DNA of 64,000 nt, from assembly GCA_963377175.1 (NCBI GenBank), contig CAUJNA010001890.1:953815-1017814 (forward strand), read 5' to 3'. A program made the translations under genes and the position numbers. This document shows positions 1 to 12,100 of this stretch, one piece after another. How positions within the stretch are numbered: position 1 is the first letter of the stretch; each line of letters opens with the position of its first letter. The notes under the pieces were generated by a model. That model saw only the letters and a list, made by a program, of their open reading frames with translations, did not search any database and was not told where the DNA came from. This DNA is from Effrenium voratum (Eukaryota; Sar; Dinophyceae; Suessiales; Symbiodiniaceae).

Positions 1-2218
1 AGCTCATGGAATACAAAAAACAAACGCACATCTGGTCAGCTTCCCACCCATCCAAACCACCAATTGGGTGGTACCTGCCATTTTGAAGGGAAACACTCTC
101 CAAAAAAAGCGAAACAGTAAGCAACCTGAGTCGGGATACCACTGCGTCACTGCCTCATAAATGAAGCCCCGGTCACTTTCCAATCGGCACTCCGCTCCAT
201 CCAGTGTAAAGCTTTCCAACTGCTCAATGAGACTCTGCTTTTGCAAGCTGACCCGCCTTCCAAAGTGTATAGATCCAAGTAAAGCTGCAAAGGTGAAGGG
301 CAAGTGAAGCCAGCCGAAGTCAACGCCAAGCCGCATGCCCCATAAAACCATCGGGAGGGCCATCATGGATACCATGCTTAGCAAAGCGATGGCCACAAAA
401 TACTGAGGCATCAGCTGAATCCGGCCTGATGGATTCACGGCGCAGAAGGCTGCCAGCTCAAAGACGCACCTAAGCTTTCCGTGTCGAAGAATCTCGAGTC
501 CCAAAGGGCAAACACGGCGAAATGCAAAAGGTTGCTCCTTTACAAGTACCATCACTCAGTTCCGTGATGGAAAAAAAAGGGAACCCCTTTTGGGGCTTGG
601 ACCAGTTTAGTGGGGCCACCAAAAGAAATGGAAAAAGGCAGCCCTGAACAACTGAGATCAAGATGCCAAGTCATTGCAAGGCAAAACACGACCACCTCTC
701 ACCGGCCAATGCCTTGTTCAGGGCACCTGGCCATGACCCGTGTTCCTTCAGGTTCCCTTGAACAGGGCTCCTACTTCCACTTTCAGCTTCACATCAAAAG
801 GGACTTCACTTTGATTTGGGCTAAACGAGCATGTTTGAAATGGAAATATGGCTGTGGCTCAAAACCAATGCTCCCATTTTGGGGTACGTGCACCACCCAT
901 TTTAGAACCTATTTTAGTGGAGATTGGGATGTTCACTGCGGGTACGATTTGGCTTTTGACCCATGGCCATACCTGTTTGAGCCAAAACGAAACCGGTTTC
1001 CAAGCCTCGACCAACACTACATATTTAGTCAGGCCAGGTGCCAAAGCCTGGTGAAGAGCGGCGCGCTCCACAGGATACGCAGCTCCTGGCAAAAAGTCAC
1101 CCTCCCAAGGGAAACTCACTCTTGGGGCCCAAAAGTGATGAGTCAAAGCCCGCAACAAAACGGGAAATACTGGCGATACTGGCGAATTCTGTCCTTGGAC
1201 CGGCTCAGAAAACCGCCCAGCGCATAAATCCCGCGGCTCGTCAGGGCAGGATCATGCTGATTGATGCTCACCACGTCCAAGAAGCAGTCGCACTTTCCTG
1301 CTGTTGCCCCAAACGCCAAACAAAACTCACTGCTGGCGAGTGGGGAAATGCAGATCTCCAACACTGGGGTTCAACCAAAGTTGCTGGTTCAAACTTACCT
1401 TCAAGGTCACTGGGATAACAATCCAACCAAATGGCATTCAAGTCTCTATGGGGCAAGTAAGGGCTCAAAGCCAAGCCAGCAAGCTGCGCCATGGAGCTAA
1501 ATATCAGCCTCAGTCGCAACCACAGGCAGTGGAAAATAAGAGCTCAACGTTTCGGAAATTCGACTGGAAACAACTTGATAACCAACAAACAAGGCCAAAC
1601 AGCCCTTGCAAGTGGACCGGCCCTTGCAAGTGGACCGGCATAATGAACATCCAAGGTCAAAAAGTTGGTTTGCTTTGGGCAAATAAGAAACATCCACAGC
1701 CCTAGCGGGCAGTCGCCAGAAAACTCCGGCAATTCCAAGGGCAGGACAAATGGCATTGGCAGCACATCACACATGCATAGTCCGCTAGAGCACACCAATG
1801 CAATAGCCCAGAACAGGAAAGAATATCCGCTGCCAGTGTAGAACAGCAAGGCCAGAAACTTGGCTCTGCCAGAACTGACCCAAGCATGTGACAGAAATAT
1901 GTCGAATTCGTCGACACGCCTCGATTTTTGCCACAGGCCAACTTTCTCCGCTTCACTCATATCACAGGGGGACTTCTTCCACAAAGAACCTCCGCTGCGC
2001 AAAGTTGCATGGATTGAGATGCCTCGAACAAGATGATCATCTTCGATCAGCATACTCACGTGATCCGTCATAGCGGGAGCATCCGACGGGGTGCTCATTC
2101 CTGAGGATTTATTCTCTGTCTCCCCGAGATGGGTTTCAACTTCCGGATGTGCGGTCTCCTCAATTGTCTCCACATGCAGATTCCCTGCCGTGCAGCATGC
2201 ACAATCCGCGGAGCGCAT
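1..2218 (-). CDS. TIR-like membrane protein, paralog A (partial, multi-exon)
   Basis: Unnamed dinoflagellate-type protein, 5' part only; it runs off the left edge. Exons in coding order are about 2218-1708, 1297-1194, 1085-1042 and 469-126. Visible plan: acidic Cys-rich N-terminus, FDIFLSHAW near residue 108, a hydrophobic stretch, [15 protein letters not shown], a K/ELRILWS strand, a CVFELAA block, two membrane-like stretches, and [14 protein letters not shown]. The FLSH, D-x-x-x-INQ and W-C-x-x-E spacing resembles TIR or TIR-like domains; that assignment is inferred. The A2-A3 and A3-A4 joins keep frame (GA-AG and GC-AG introns). The A1-A2 donor is unresolved. The start is the first ATG after an in-frame TAG and aligns with paralog B. 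Function unknown; a membrane-linked signalling role is possible. Confidence 0.7.
126..469 (-). CDS. Paralog A exon 4
   Basis: 344-bp exon from GCTTAG|GTGCG to CTCAG|GTTGC. It codes CVFELAAFCAVNPSGRIQLM, two hydrophobic segments, then [19 protein letters not shown] and ending YPDSG. It equals three exons of paralog B (9592-9514, 9269-9150, 8368-8212). The following intron resembles that of paralog B over about 70 bp, so it is shared. Confidence 0.78.
470..1041 (-). other. Paralog A intron 3 with repeat pieces
   Basis: GC-AG intron. It holds a ~103-bp inverted-repeat-like element at 554-656 (CTCAGT ... CAACTGAG), which recurs at 35001-35103. A segment at 860-965 recurs near 47700-47775. No coding exon seen inside. 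Confidence 0.5.
1042..1085 (-). CDS. Paralog A exon 3 (44 nt)
   Basis: 44-nt exon after GCCAG, coding ELRILWSAPLFTRL plus two bases. It ends TTTG|GCACC (GC donor) and joins AG|GTGCG at 469 to give FTRLWCVFELAA with the frame kept. Paralog B carries the same block [13 protein letters not shown] without the upstream intron. Confidence 0.78.
1194..1297 (-). CDS. Paralog A exon 2
   Basis: 104 bp starting after CAG (AG|GAAAG), coding [19 protein letters not shown] then [14 protein letters not shown]. It ends AAG|GACAG, a GA donor. The acceptor lies at the same codon position as paralog B 11932. The exon bridges the site where paralog B has its H|D intron. Confidence 0.8.
1708..2218 (-). CDS. Paralog A exon 1
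   Basis: One ~510-bp open exon from the ATG at 2218 through [19 protein letters not shown]. It spans the same coding region as five or six separate exons of paralog B. It contains [29 protein letters not shown] and a hydrophobic segment [12 protein letters not shown]. The 3' end is approximate because the donor could not be fixed by phase. Confidence 0.75.
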
Positions 2219-4458
2219 GCCCCGTTTGGCGAGCTATCGGCTCGATAATTCTTATTGCTTAAAAATTTGAAGCAGCGCACGAACTGCTTCTATGAAGATG
2301 GCTACAAACCAATATAGCCCTTACTATGACCCCAAATAGACTCAATTAATGATCACAACCTGAGCCTACGGCTGCGACGCAACTTTGGGCGTCCGTGAGC
2401 GGACAAGGGACACTTCACGCACCTCGACAAGGGTCCATGAAGGGCATATGGGGCTCTGGCAAAAAAACACAAGGCGCCCCAAATGGCACCTTGATATATT
2501 TTAATACAGACTATCACCGGGTATTTTGTCCCGTGTCTTTGAGCTGGTTCCCTTTTTGTGGGTTGAATTTCATCAGAAACCAGAAGGAAAAGCACCTATA
2601 AAGCAGCTTCCCTATCCGTCCAAAAGGATGCTAGGGGGTACATCTACTCGGTTGGGCTCTTAAACCACATCTCCCCTTCCACAAAAATCCCACAAAATGG
2701 CCCAAGCTGATGGTTGCAAGCTATCTGAAAAGGGGTAGGCACATTGATCAAAGAGGCATCCATCAACCTTAGCCGGAGAAATCGCAATTGCTGGTGGTTG
2801 AAGGTTGCTCTCTAAACAACTCCCGGCTCAATGTTGCGAGATTCGAAAGCGAAACCCGCCTAAAGGGAAGGATTACCGTCAACACCTCAAAATTTAAGGA
2901 AGCCAAGGACAAATCACATGGGTATGGGTGTGGCTCACAATTCAGCCACCAGGGGACCGCAGGTTGTAGTTTTTTTTCCCCAATTTTCGATTTTGGGTAC
3001 CTATGTCTGACCACCCACATGTCCCCAGCCCAAAAGGCTTCAATTAATCCCCCACTGCAAGGCCGCCGTCGACTCGATGACCCACCCGCGGTTGAACCGC
3101 CGAGAGCCCTAGTGTACAAGTACAACACGAGCCAGCCGTCGACTTGACTCAAACCGACCCAAGGATGGCCAAAAGCCAGGAAGTGACTTAAAGATCCGAG
3201 CCCGAAATCGAGTTGGGTTGACCCATGGGAACAGCAAACTGAGTACGGAAGAACTTGGATCAACCCACTCAATTACCTGGACCCGAAAAAAACTACCCAG
3301 AAAAGAATACCGGAATGAAACAACTCATTTTCAGGGAATTGCGAGGGCGCAAATGGGTTATAACCATGGTTGCAACTGGTGGGCAACTGGGGTGCTCGTG
3401 CCCTTAAAACCATTGTTGTAACCTGCTAAGTTGAACACCCAAGAAGGGTGTCACTGAACAGCTCCCAATGGTCGTTGCTTTCACAGCCAACTGTTCCATC
3501 ATAAGCTGGAATGACAACTGGACTCACCCCGAACCAATCAACCCCTCGCGTGCCCCCTTTGAGGAATTGTTACTTTCGTTGGTGACCACCCCCTAACTTG
3601 GCTGGAATTAGGACCCCGGCAAAAAAAAACATATAGTTTTTGCCTGGTTGGTGGAAAACAAAGGAACCCCCCCCCAAAAAAAGCCCCCCAAAAAAAAACG
3701 CAAAAAGGGGGAGCTCATTCTGGTGAAGCTAAAAGGACGGGTCTATTATTCCTCCGGAGCTTCCGGAGTTTCCTGCGGACTTTTTTTTGGGGGGGATCCC
3801 CTTCCCAAAGCCGCTCGCCCGATTCCACGCTGAGAATCCGGGCATGTACATTACATGCGCAGCTGGACATCGAGAGAGATTCAGGTAGGTTGGTACCAGT
3901 TGACGCGTTGAATAATTTTTCATGTGGGTGGGCGAAGTATAGGAAGTTCCCTTGAAGAGTATATATATATATATATATTAACATGTATATAAATAATTCA
4001 TATGATATACACATCTATTACAGGTTGGCACCAACAATGGCATAGGTTGGCAATTCAGCTACAGCAACTGGCAATTGCAACAAGCTATGTCGACGATTCG
4101 CAAGTTTTCTGACGTGACATTCTTTCGCCTCAGAAGCCCGGATTGCCGTAGCCAACACTTGTTTGATCTTAAAGGGAGCCCCTTTCCAGGCAAAAGGAAC
4201 GCAGGTAGGCGGGGAAAGGGAACTACTCTGGGATCACTCCGATTTTCCTTTGACGTTTCTCCCACCAATTCCCATTTTCAAAAGTGGACAAAGGGGCAAC
4301 AACGGCAGCTGCCCCAAAAAAATGGAAAAGCGGCGACAACGGAAGCTGGCACTATCTGCCTTTGCTATCGTCATCGTGTGAAACAAAAAGCCAGACGCGC
4401 CAATGTGAAACTCCGCTGTCATCAGACTACTGGGTCATTTTGGAAGAACCATTTCTGT
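2219..4458. other. No gene recognised
   Basis: Intergenic stretch upstream of paralog A. Open frames here are short and show no exon-like composition or splice pattern I could support. It contains low-complexity A/C/G runs near 3600-3800 and a short (AT)n at about 3960-3979. Confidence 0.4.
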
Positions 4459-4731
4459 GTGGTGGTGGTGGTGGTGGTGGTGGTGGTGGTGGTGGTGGTG
4501 GTGGTGGTGGTGGTGGTGGTGGTGGTGGTGGTGGTGGTGGTGGTGGTGGTGGTGGTGGTGGTGGTGGTGGTGGTGGTGGTGGTGGTGGTGGTGGTGGTGG
4601 TGGTGGTGGTGGTGGTGGTGGTGGTGGTGGTGGTGGTGGTGGTGGTGGTGGTGGGGGTGGTGGTGGTGGTGGTGGTGGTGGCGGTAGCAGGTGGTGGTGG
4701 TGGTGGTGGTGGTGGTGGTGGTGGTGGTGGG
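4459..4731. repeat. (GGT)n microsatellite, ~270 bp
   Basis: Nearly perfect GGT/TGG trinucleotide array with one interruption (GGCGGTAGCA) near 4680-4690 and a GGGGGT variant near 4654. All three frames are open on both strands (poly-Val, Gly, Trp, His, Pro), which comes from the repeat and is not evidence of a gene. Confidence 0.97.
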
Positions 4732-5039
4732 GATGATTATTACTTATATTTATACGCATACTTGTTATTTACATTTATTACTAAGTATTTATATTTGCTT
4801 ACTATGATGACATTGCTATTTTAAGATGCATATGCATGCGATGCAGATTTGGTGATGATGACAGATGGCACTATTAATAATTTATGCTGCTGGCTACTAT
4901 TAACATGGTTGCTGTTATTACGGCACATATTACGCAACAAAGCATACAAGCAAGCCATACACTGAAGCACACAAGCAGCATCCACCGTATGCAAAGGTGT
5001 AAGCACATTGCCAATACACCGGGGAAAACTTAGATTCAC

Positions 5040-5765
5040 GTCATGTCAATGGTTGCTAACAAGTGCCAAGCAAGCATGAACAAAGGCATGGCTAACAAGG
5101 AAGCATGAAGCGAAGCATGAAGCAATGCAAGCACAATAAGCAATAATAAAGAAGGCACTAAGCAGAAGCGCTTGCCATATTGCTGGCTGCTGGCACGCAC
5201 GCAAGCACACATGGCATGGCGCCATGGCATGGCGATACATGGCGTATGGCGTATGGCTACGGCGAAGCGCGGCTACGGCGGCGGCTACGGCGGCGGCGGC
5301 GGCTACCAAGCGTATGGTTACGAAGTATGCTACGCATGGTTAAGGTACAGCAAGGCATCCATGGCGGCGTTTCGCACAGAAGCGCTACATCCATGGCTAT
5401 GGCGGCAACATGGCGGCGCGCGCTGCAACTGGCTACCATGTTATAAGCACAATGGTGCTGGCATACAAGCAGGCTATACATGCATGGCATATACAGTGAA
5501 GTATGCAAGCATAAGGTGCAATATGAAGTATGGTTACAAGCAAGCGGCGGCGAAGCGGCGTGGCGTGAAGGCGGCGTGCATGGAAGGCGGCGGCGGCGTG
5601 TGCGGCGGGCGTGGCGTATGGCGGCGGCTGGCGTGGAAGGGCGGGTTAGCTTCCGGCATGATTGCCGGCGGCGGCAAGGGCGGCGGGCATACATGGTTAT
5701 ATGGCGGCTATGGCATCATCATCATCATTCAGGTGTCGGCGGCTTGCATTGGAAGGGAAGGCCGA
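5040..5765. repeat. Degenerate GGC/GCA/ATGG low-complexity tract
   Basis: About 700 bp of irregular short words (GCATGG, AAGCA, TACGGC, GGCGGC) with strong 3-nt periodicity but no fixed unit. Long open frames arise from it in several frames and encode biased Gly/Ala/Tyr/Met strings. I read it as a decayed simple repeat, not a gene. Confidence 0.6.
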
Positions 5766-5997
5766 TAAATGGCGCTATCAGCCATCCATCGCGCACAGCC
5801 CAGCAAAACCACGCCACGCTCAGGCAGGCTAAAGTTACCTTAGGTGGCCGGGTGTTCCCTTGTTCAAAGTTCAGTGACTTCAGGGATGTATCCTGAATCC
5901 CTTGAAAAATACAAGAAAAACAACAACACACGTCCAAATGTCTAAAAGTAGCTAAAAACAATCTCTGGGGCTCTGGGGGCCCCGAAATCCGAAACTT

Positions 5998-6175
5998 CTA
6001 CAAAAACCAAGTTGCCCAAAGAACAATCATCTCCGCGTGGCCCTGGCGCGCCTGCATGTCGAGCACATAGCCCGAGAAATAAGTCCCAGACGTCAACGCA
6101 GCGATGGCCAAGGACTGGCAGAAGTCCAGCAGAAGTCCTGCCAGCTGGCCGGCCGGTCCGGCCGTGTTGTTCTGC
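5998..6175 (-). CDS. Probable last exon of paralog B
   Basis: Minus frame coding [20 protein letters not shown] then [20 protein letters not shown] and stop TAG at 5998. It contains a membrane-like helix. It lies just downstream (minus sense) of a GAGTCTCC element. A second frame is also open here, so exon frame and start are tentative. Confidence 0.45.
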
Positions 6176-9100
6176 CAAATGGCTGGTCAAAAACAAGTAC
6201 CTGGAGTCTCCATGACCATTAACAAATGAGGTCACTACCCAAAATCAAGGGGTCATGCCCCCAAACTCGGTTGCTTCCTGCTACCCTGCTAAGAGTTTAG
6301 CTTCAGCAGCCACATGTACCTGGAGTCTCCATGACCCGTAAAAATTGGGGTCGTACCTTTCAACTGTCTTGTTCAGAAAATGAACTTTTGGGTGAGAAAC
6401 TCCAAGTCCAGACGCTCGTGGCGCCTTCTTATGGGGGCGACCCCTGATAGAAACCTCCTTTTCGTGCCCTCAAATAGCTTCTTTTTGAGCCTTTGCAAGG
6501 GTCGCAGAATGGCTGTGGGCAAAAAACAAGTACCTGGAGTCTCCGTCCGACCCTGAAAAAATGGTTGGTCAATACCCAAAATAAAGAGGTCATGGACCCA
6601 TGTCTAAAGGGACTCCAGGTACAAGGATGCAATCGACAAATAGTCATAATCAAAACCTCGTATTCAGATGGTTCAGCCAGAACAATGCAACACAAACAGA
6701 CCAGAGCGGCCGCATCAATTCTCCGTTCATTAACCATCACTTACGCGGGGTTGGCGCGTGGCTCTGAGATTCCTGAACGAGTTGGCTTGGCGAAGAAGTC
6801 CACTGTGTACAGCCCCACGCTGGTTATGAAGGCCGTCCAAAGCCCGAAGCCCAGGATGGAACTGCAAAAGTACGCCATCAAGATGTTGCCTGGCAGGCAT
6901 CGTAGCTTTCAGCATCATTTCAGCTTCCCTAGTTGGTGGTTTGGCTAATCATTGGTGGTTGAGGGCCTTTCCTCATTAACCCTCCATAAGTACCGAGCGG
7001 ATCTCCCCAAACACGTCTATCCAAGCCACAATTTGAGGTTTTCCAGATCATTCCTGGAGTCTCCATGACCCTTAAAAAATGGGGTCATTACCCAGAAGAA
7101 AGGGGTCATGGACCCATTTTTGAAGGGGTCGCATGGAGACTAGGTTTACACAACTATTGGACATTGAATTTTAACCAGCTCACCCATGATGATGCCTGGC
7201 ACGCCTCCCTTCCACATTGCGAGCAAAAACTCCGCTTTGTAGGCTACGAGGGGCAAGGACATAACCTTGGTGGCTGTTGCCCCCTGCAAAACTACACTTT
7301 TCGCGGGTTGGCTGGCTACTAAATCTGGGGCACACAAAACATGCTTTGTTCAAACACTGTTTCATTTCTAGTCTACCCTGAAATGAAAAAATAGGTTTGG
7401 AGGAGACGGCAGTTAACTTGTTGGCTTGTTGGGGAGCGACCTCCAAAAAAGTGAAAGGCTTAAGATCCAATCAAAGGTCAGCCAAGTATCCAAGAGCAAA
7501 TCTGCAGGGATCTGCGAGCAGCATCTGAGCAGCTGTCCTCGCAAGGGGCCTCGGACAAAGTCGGTGAACTGATCCAGGCCGCCATACCTAAGCCCAGAGC
7601 CCAAGGCTCATGAAGGGACTCTCCAAGTGGATCTCAGCAGAAAACGGCACATGAGTCACTTGCTCAAAGTCCGCTACTAAAATGGTCGTAATCCCAGAAC
7701 CATGTGAAGAATTAGGAAGGCGGATCTCCGCAGCGATTTATGGCTACTGTCCTTTACTAAGCTTCATCTAGCTCACATCTTGTCAGCTTCCCTATGTCGA
7801 CCTATGAAGCCAACCCCCGTTTATGAATAGGGCGATGTCCGATTCTGGGTTTACCCCAGATGAAAACCAAGCCCAGTTTATTTAAAACTTGACGGTGTTT
7901 TGGTCCAGGTTTAGTGGAATATCAGACCACTTTTGAAGGGGAACACCCCCCTAGTAATAAAGTTTGGTGGTTCACTGGAGAGGTTTCAATTCCCCAGTTC
8001 CAAGCCAAGCCAAACCACCAATTGGGGGGTTCTGTGGCTGGACGAAATCCTGCACCACTTTGAAGCCATGGGAAACCCATGCTTTGTTGATATTTACAGA
8101 CGAATCATCATTCCATGGCTTATTAGGTGGTGCAGGACTTCCACCACCCACAGTACCTGCCATTTTTGGAAGGGAAACACTCTCCCAAAAAAAAACACGA
8201 GAGTAAGCCACCTGAGTCGGGATACCACTGCTTCACTGCCTCGTAGATGAAGTCCCGGTCACTTTCTAAGCGGCAGCCCGCGCCATCCAGCGTGAAGCTT
8301 TCCAACTGCTCGATCAGCCGTTGCTTTTGCAAGCTGACCCTTCTGCCGAGATGCACAGCCCCAAGCACCTCAGATTGCCCACGGATCCCTTGCTGACATC
8401 TGGGCTGCCCTCAGAGCCCCCGCGAAAAGTGGCTAACTTTTAGGGGGCAAAATGGACTCTACCACTGAACACTAAAAGGCAACAAAAAGCTAAGGAACAG
8501 GATGGGAGCCAAGAAATTGGAACTGTGCATACTGAGGGAAACAACAAAAAAACACCCACAGATCCCTTGACATTTGAACTCTTCATAGTTCATGAGTCGA
8601 GAAGCAAAAAAAACGATTTTCCCAGGGCTGGGAATCGAAGCCTGGGTAAAGAGTAACCGGCCCGGGCGAACTGGCGCGAAGTGGGGACTTTCTACCTGCA
8701 TGACATGTGGCCATGGGCTTTTCAAAATCCAAAGCCCAATCGGTTAGCCCCAGTGAACATCCCATTCAATCCAACCACTAAAATAAGAAGCCTAAAATGA
8801 AGGTGGTTAGGAAGCCTAAACTGGGTGGTGAATTCACCTACCCCAAAATGGGATCCCATTGGTTTTGACCCACAGCCATCCATTAAACTCTACTAGTACT
8901 CCCCCCCCCCACAACTATCCAGTGGCCTTCCTTAAACGCGATTTTGGGAGCCATTTGTATTGGGTGGGGGGGGGGGTGCTGGTAAAAGTCGGAGCAAACC
9001 AAGCTATGGCTGAGAACCGCCAACTAGGTCCTCCAGTAGAGGGGTTAGAATAAGGGTGCCCTTTCTTTTCTGTAGTCTATTTTAGTAGGGAACCCTCCCA

Positions 9101-12100
9101 ACCAAAGCAAGAAACGGTCAAACGGCACTGGGGAGCCTAGCCAAGATACGATTAAGAACATGAAGAGGAAGTGAGCCCAAGATTCATCGCCTGACTCGAC
9201 TGTCCGGAGGCCCAATAGAGCCATCGCCAAGACCAAGTCCAGAAACAGCGCGAGAAAAGCCACCACCACCTGGTCTGCACGGAAGAGACGACAAATTAAA
9301 CGCCATGTGTGGCTCGAACTGAATGGTATTTCACCAAAGGAATTGGAAAAAACAAACATAACCAAATCCAAAACTGACGACCTGGACCCTCAAACTACCC
9401 TTAAAAAAGGGAATTCACACAATCAGGTGGAGCAACCACCCAGTTTTCAGCTGGAATTTTGAGGGTCCAGGTAAATACGAACCAAAAACGATCACCTCAA
9501 TTCGCTTAGGCGCGAAATAGTGCGGCATCAGGCGAATCTCGCCGGACGGATTGGCGGCACGGTATGCGGCCAGCTCAAAGATGCACCAAAGCCTAGCCCA
9601 GAGCCCAGGTTGTGTGTGTATGTATTCTTGTTTCTGCGCACAGCCTGGGACTGGTTGGTTGGTTGGTTGGTTGGTTGGTTGGTTGGTTGGTTGGTTAGTT
9701 GGTTGGTTGGTTGGTTGGTTGGTTGGTTGGTTGGTTGGTTGGTTGGTTGGTTAGTTGGTTGGTTGGTTGGTTGGTTGGTTAGTTGGTTGGTTGGTTGGTT
9801 GGTTGGTTGGTTGGTTGGTTGGTTGGTTGGTTGGTTGGTTGGTTGGTTGGTTGGTTGGTTGGTTGGTTGGTTGGTTGGTTGGTTGGTTGGTTGGTTGGTT
9901 GGTTGGTTGGTGCGTTGGTTGCTTGGTTGGTTGGTTGCTTCCTGGTTGCTTGCTTGCTTGCTTGGTTGTGAAGTGTTCCCTCTTAAATGGTTGGGACTGG
10001 CCTTTTTGTACCTGGGCAATTGAAGAGGATTTCCCTATCACCAAATGTGGGCCTTAAGACATCCAACCTTTGCGTATACTGGCTTATTTGAGCCCTTTCC
10101 TGGGGTCTGCAAAAGTGAAACAAGAACCATCCCAAAAAACAAATCGAACCTGCACAGGGGTTCCTAGAACACTATTTTCCTTTTTGAGAGGATCGGTTCC
10201 TGCGCAGGTTCCATGCTTGCTTTTTGGGAGGGTACTTGGGTATACATAGCAAGTTGTTTGCTCACCTAGAACATAACCTACTTACACGCCCCTGTTCAGT
10301 AGAGTTCACCTTGTTATTTGTGTGTTAAAACCCAGGTGGCGAACTACTAGCCTGGCAACAAAGACCCCAGCACCCATCTCCTTTTGGCTGTGCCTGGTGA
10401 ATAGCGGCGGACTCCACAAGATCCGGAGCTCTTTGGACCGGCTCAGAAAGCCCCCAAGGGCATAGATCCCCCGCTGCATCTGCACCGGATCCTCTGACGT
10501 CGTGTTAGGCTACCCCTTATGGCTTTCAAGGGGGACCAAAAGGGAACCATCCGATTTGTGGCGTCTTCTTGGGAGGCTTCGAACTTCCGGCTTTCATTAA
10601 AATTGGGCTCTTGCAACCCTAATTTACGGGGTGAGTTCCCCTGTGTAGTTTGAAGGTCCAGGTACCCCTTCTTTTTCTACAGCTGAGAGCTATGCCTGGA
10701 GTCTCCATGACCCGAACTAAAAATGGGTCCATGACCCGTTTCTTTATTTTGGGTAATGACCCGGCCCATTTTTTGAGGGTCGGTCTCGGAGACTCCAGGA
10801 GCCCAAAATGCCCAACTATGGCCCTCGGTGGTTCGAGTGGCTCGCTGCGGACTTCCGCGAGATGTTGCTCAGGCCGGGGCGTATATTTCTTGGGGGTCCC
10901 AATTTCCTTCAAAACCAACCTCACAAACCGGGTTCTATATAGGGGATACTTCTTATCACCCAGATCCGTCTACAAATGGGTGATTGCAACCCAAAATCAT
11001 TGGCGAATTCCATCTCAGATGCCCAGTGGCCATGGCATCCTTTTTGGGTGCTTGACTTTCCAGAAATCGGATTTTGTCTTTCCAAACAAACAAAAACAGG
11101 GGCCGGAATCCTCCGGAATCCGCAGGTTGCACCTGGGTGGCCGGTTCTTCCGGAATCTCAAACCACAGGGCTTCGCAAAGGAGACTTTACTGGATGCTAA
11201 AGGGGCGCAGAATAGGTACGTTGAAAGGGCTAGGGGGTCTTTCCATGTGCTAAGGGCCCCTTTGAGGTGCACCCCTCCTTCAAAAGCAAGGCAACCAACA
11301 AATCGATGCTTTTCTTGCATTTGTTGCCCAACGGCTGGGTCATGATCAAAGCCCGGTCTTCAAATGGTCGTACGAGTCGTACTCCCAGAACGGCGGCCGC
11401 ACCGCTTGTTACGCTTGGGGATTCTCCTAACTTTCATCAATCTCCGGGTTTTGATTCAGCTGAAGGCTTTAGGGACTCCCTTTCAGCCCCTTCAGCCCCC
11501 ACAAGGCCCCAGTCCCATAGGGGACTAGATAGATACCACCAGCTCATCCTTCAAACCCAAAACGCCTGGCAAAACCCAGCGCCTCCCCTGGGGTAACTAG
11601 GTTTTTCATAGGTAGTTGCCCAAGCATTTCCAGCCAAAAACCCTTCTCGCGAAAGGAGATCAGAAAGGAAACCAGCGAACATGAAGGAGAGCCGAAAGAG
11701 CTAGCCGCTTTGCCGAAAGGTTCTTCCTGGAAATCCGCACTTGGGCCGATTTTTTTTGGGGTACTCCAGACAGAAGATGTCCTGTTGCTCCATACCTTGT
11801 CTACCCGACAAGAAACATGTTTGAAGACGAGCCCCAAAAGGGGTAAAAGAGTTAAAGAGGAAAAAGGTTGCCCTCACGTCCAAGGATCGTGCTGGTTAAT
11901 GCTCACCACGTCCAGGAAGCAGTCACACCGTCCTTTTGCACATGAAGGGGAATGCACTTGCTTGCTCTTGCTTGTTGGTTGGGTCGCGATGGAAAGCGTC
12001 TCTTGGCTTTTTGCTGGCTAGTGGGAAGACTCAAAGCAAAGAGACAGACAGGTTCGACCAACATTTGCGGTCCCAACCCTGCGTTCCAACTTGATGGTGC

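Noticed and set aside
4..125. Extension of paralog A exon 4 frame to the window edge
   Set aside because: The CTCAG|GT donor at 126/125 and the matching intron in paralog B show this part is intron.
1544..1700. Extension of paralog A exon 1 frame past 1708
   Set aside because: Frame continues open, but similarity to paralog B stops at the DCPLG/DCPVG block and the sequence then looks intronic.
4075..4824. 249-codon ORF with poly-Val and poly-Gly
   Set aside because: Most of it is the (GGT)n array; the flanks lack exon-like composition.
9520..10057. GWLV / NQPT repeat proteins
   Set aside because: Translation of (TTGG)n; it sits inside an intron of paralog B.
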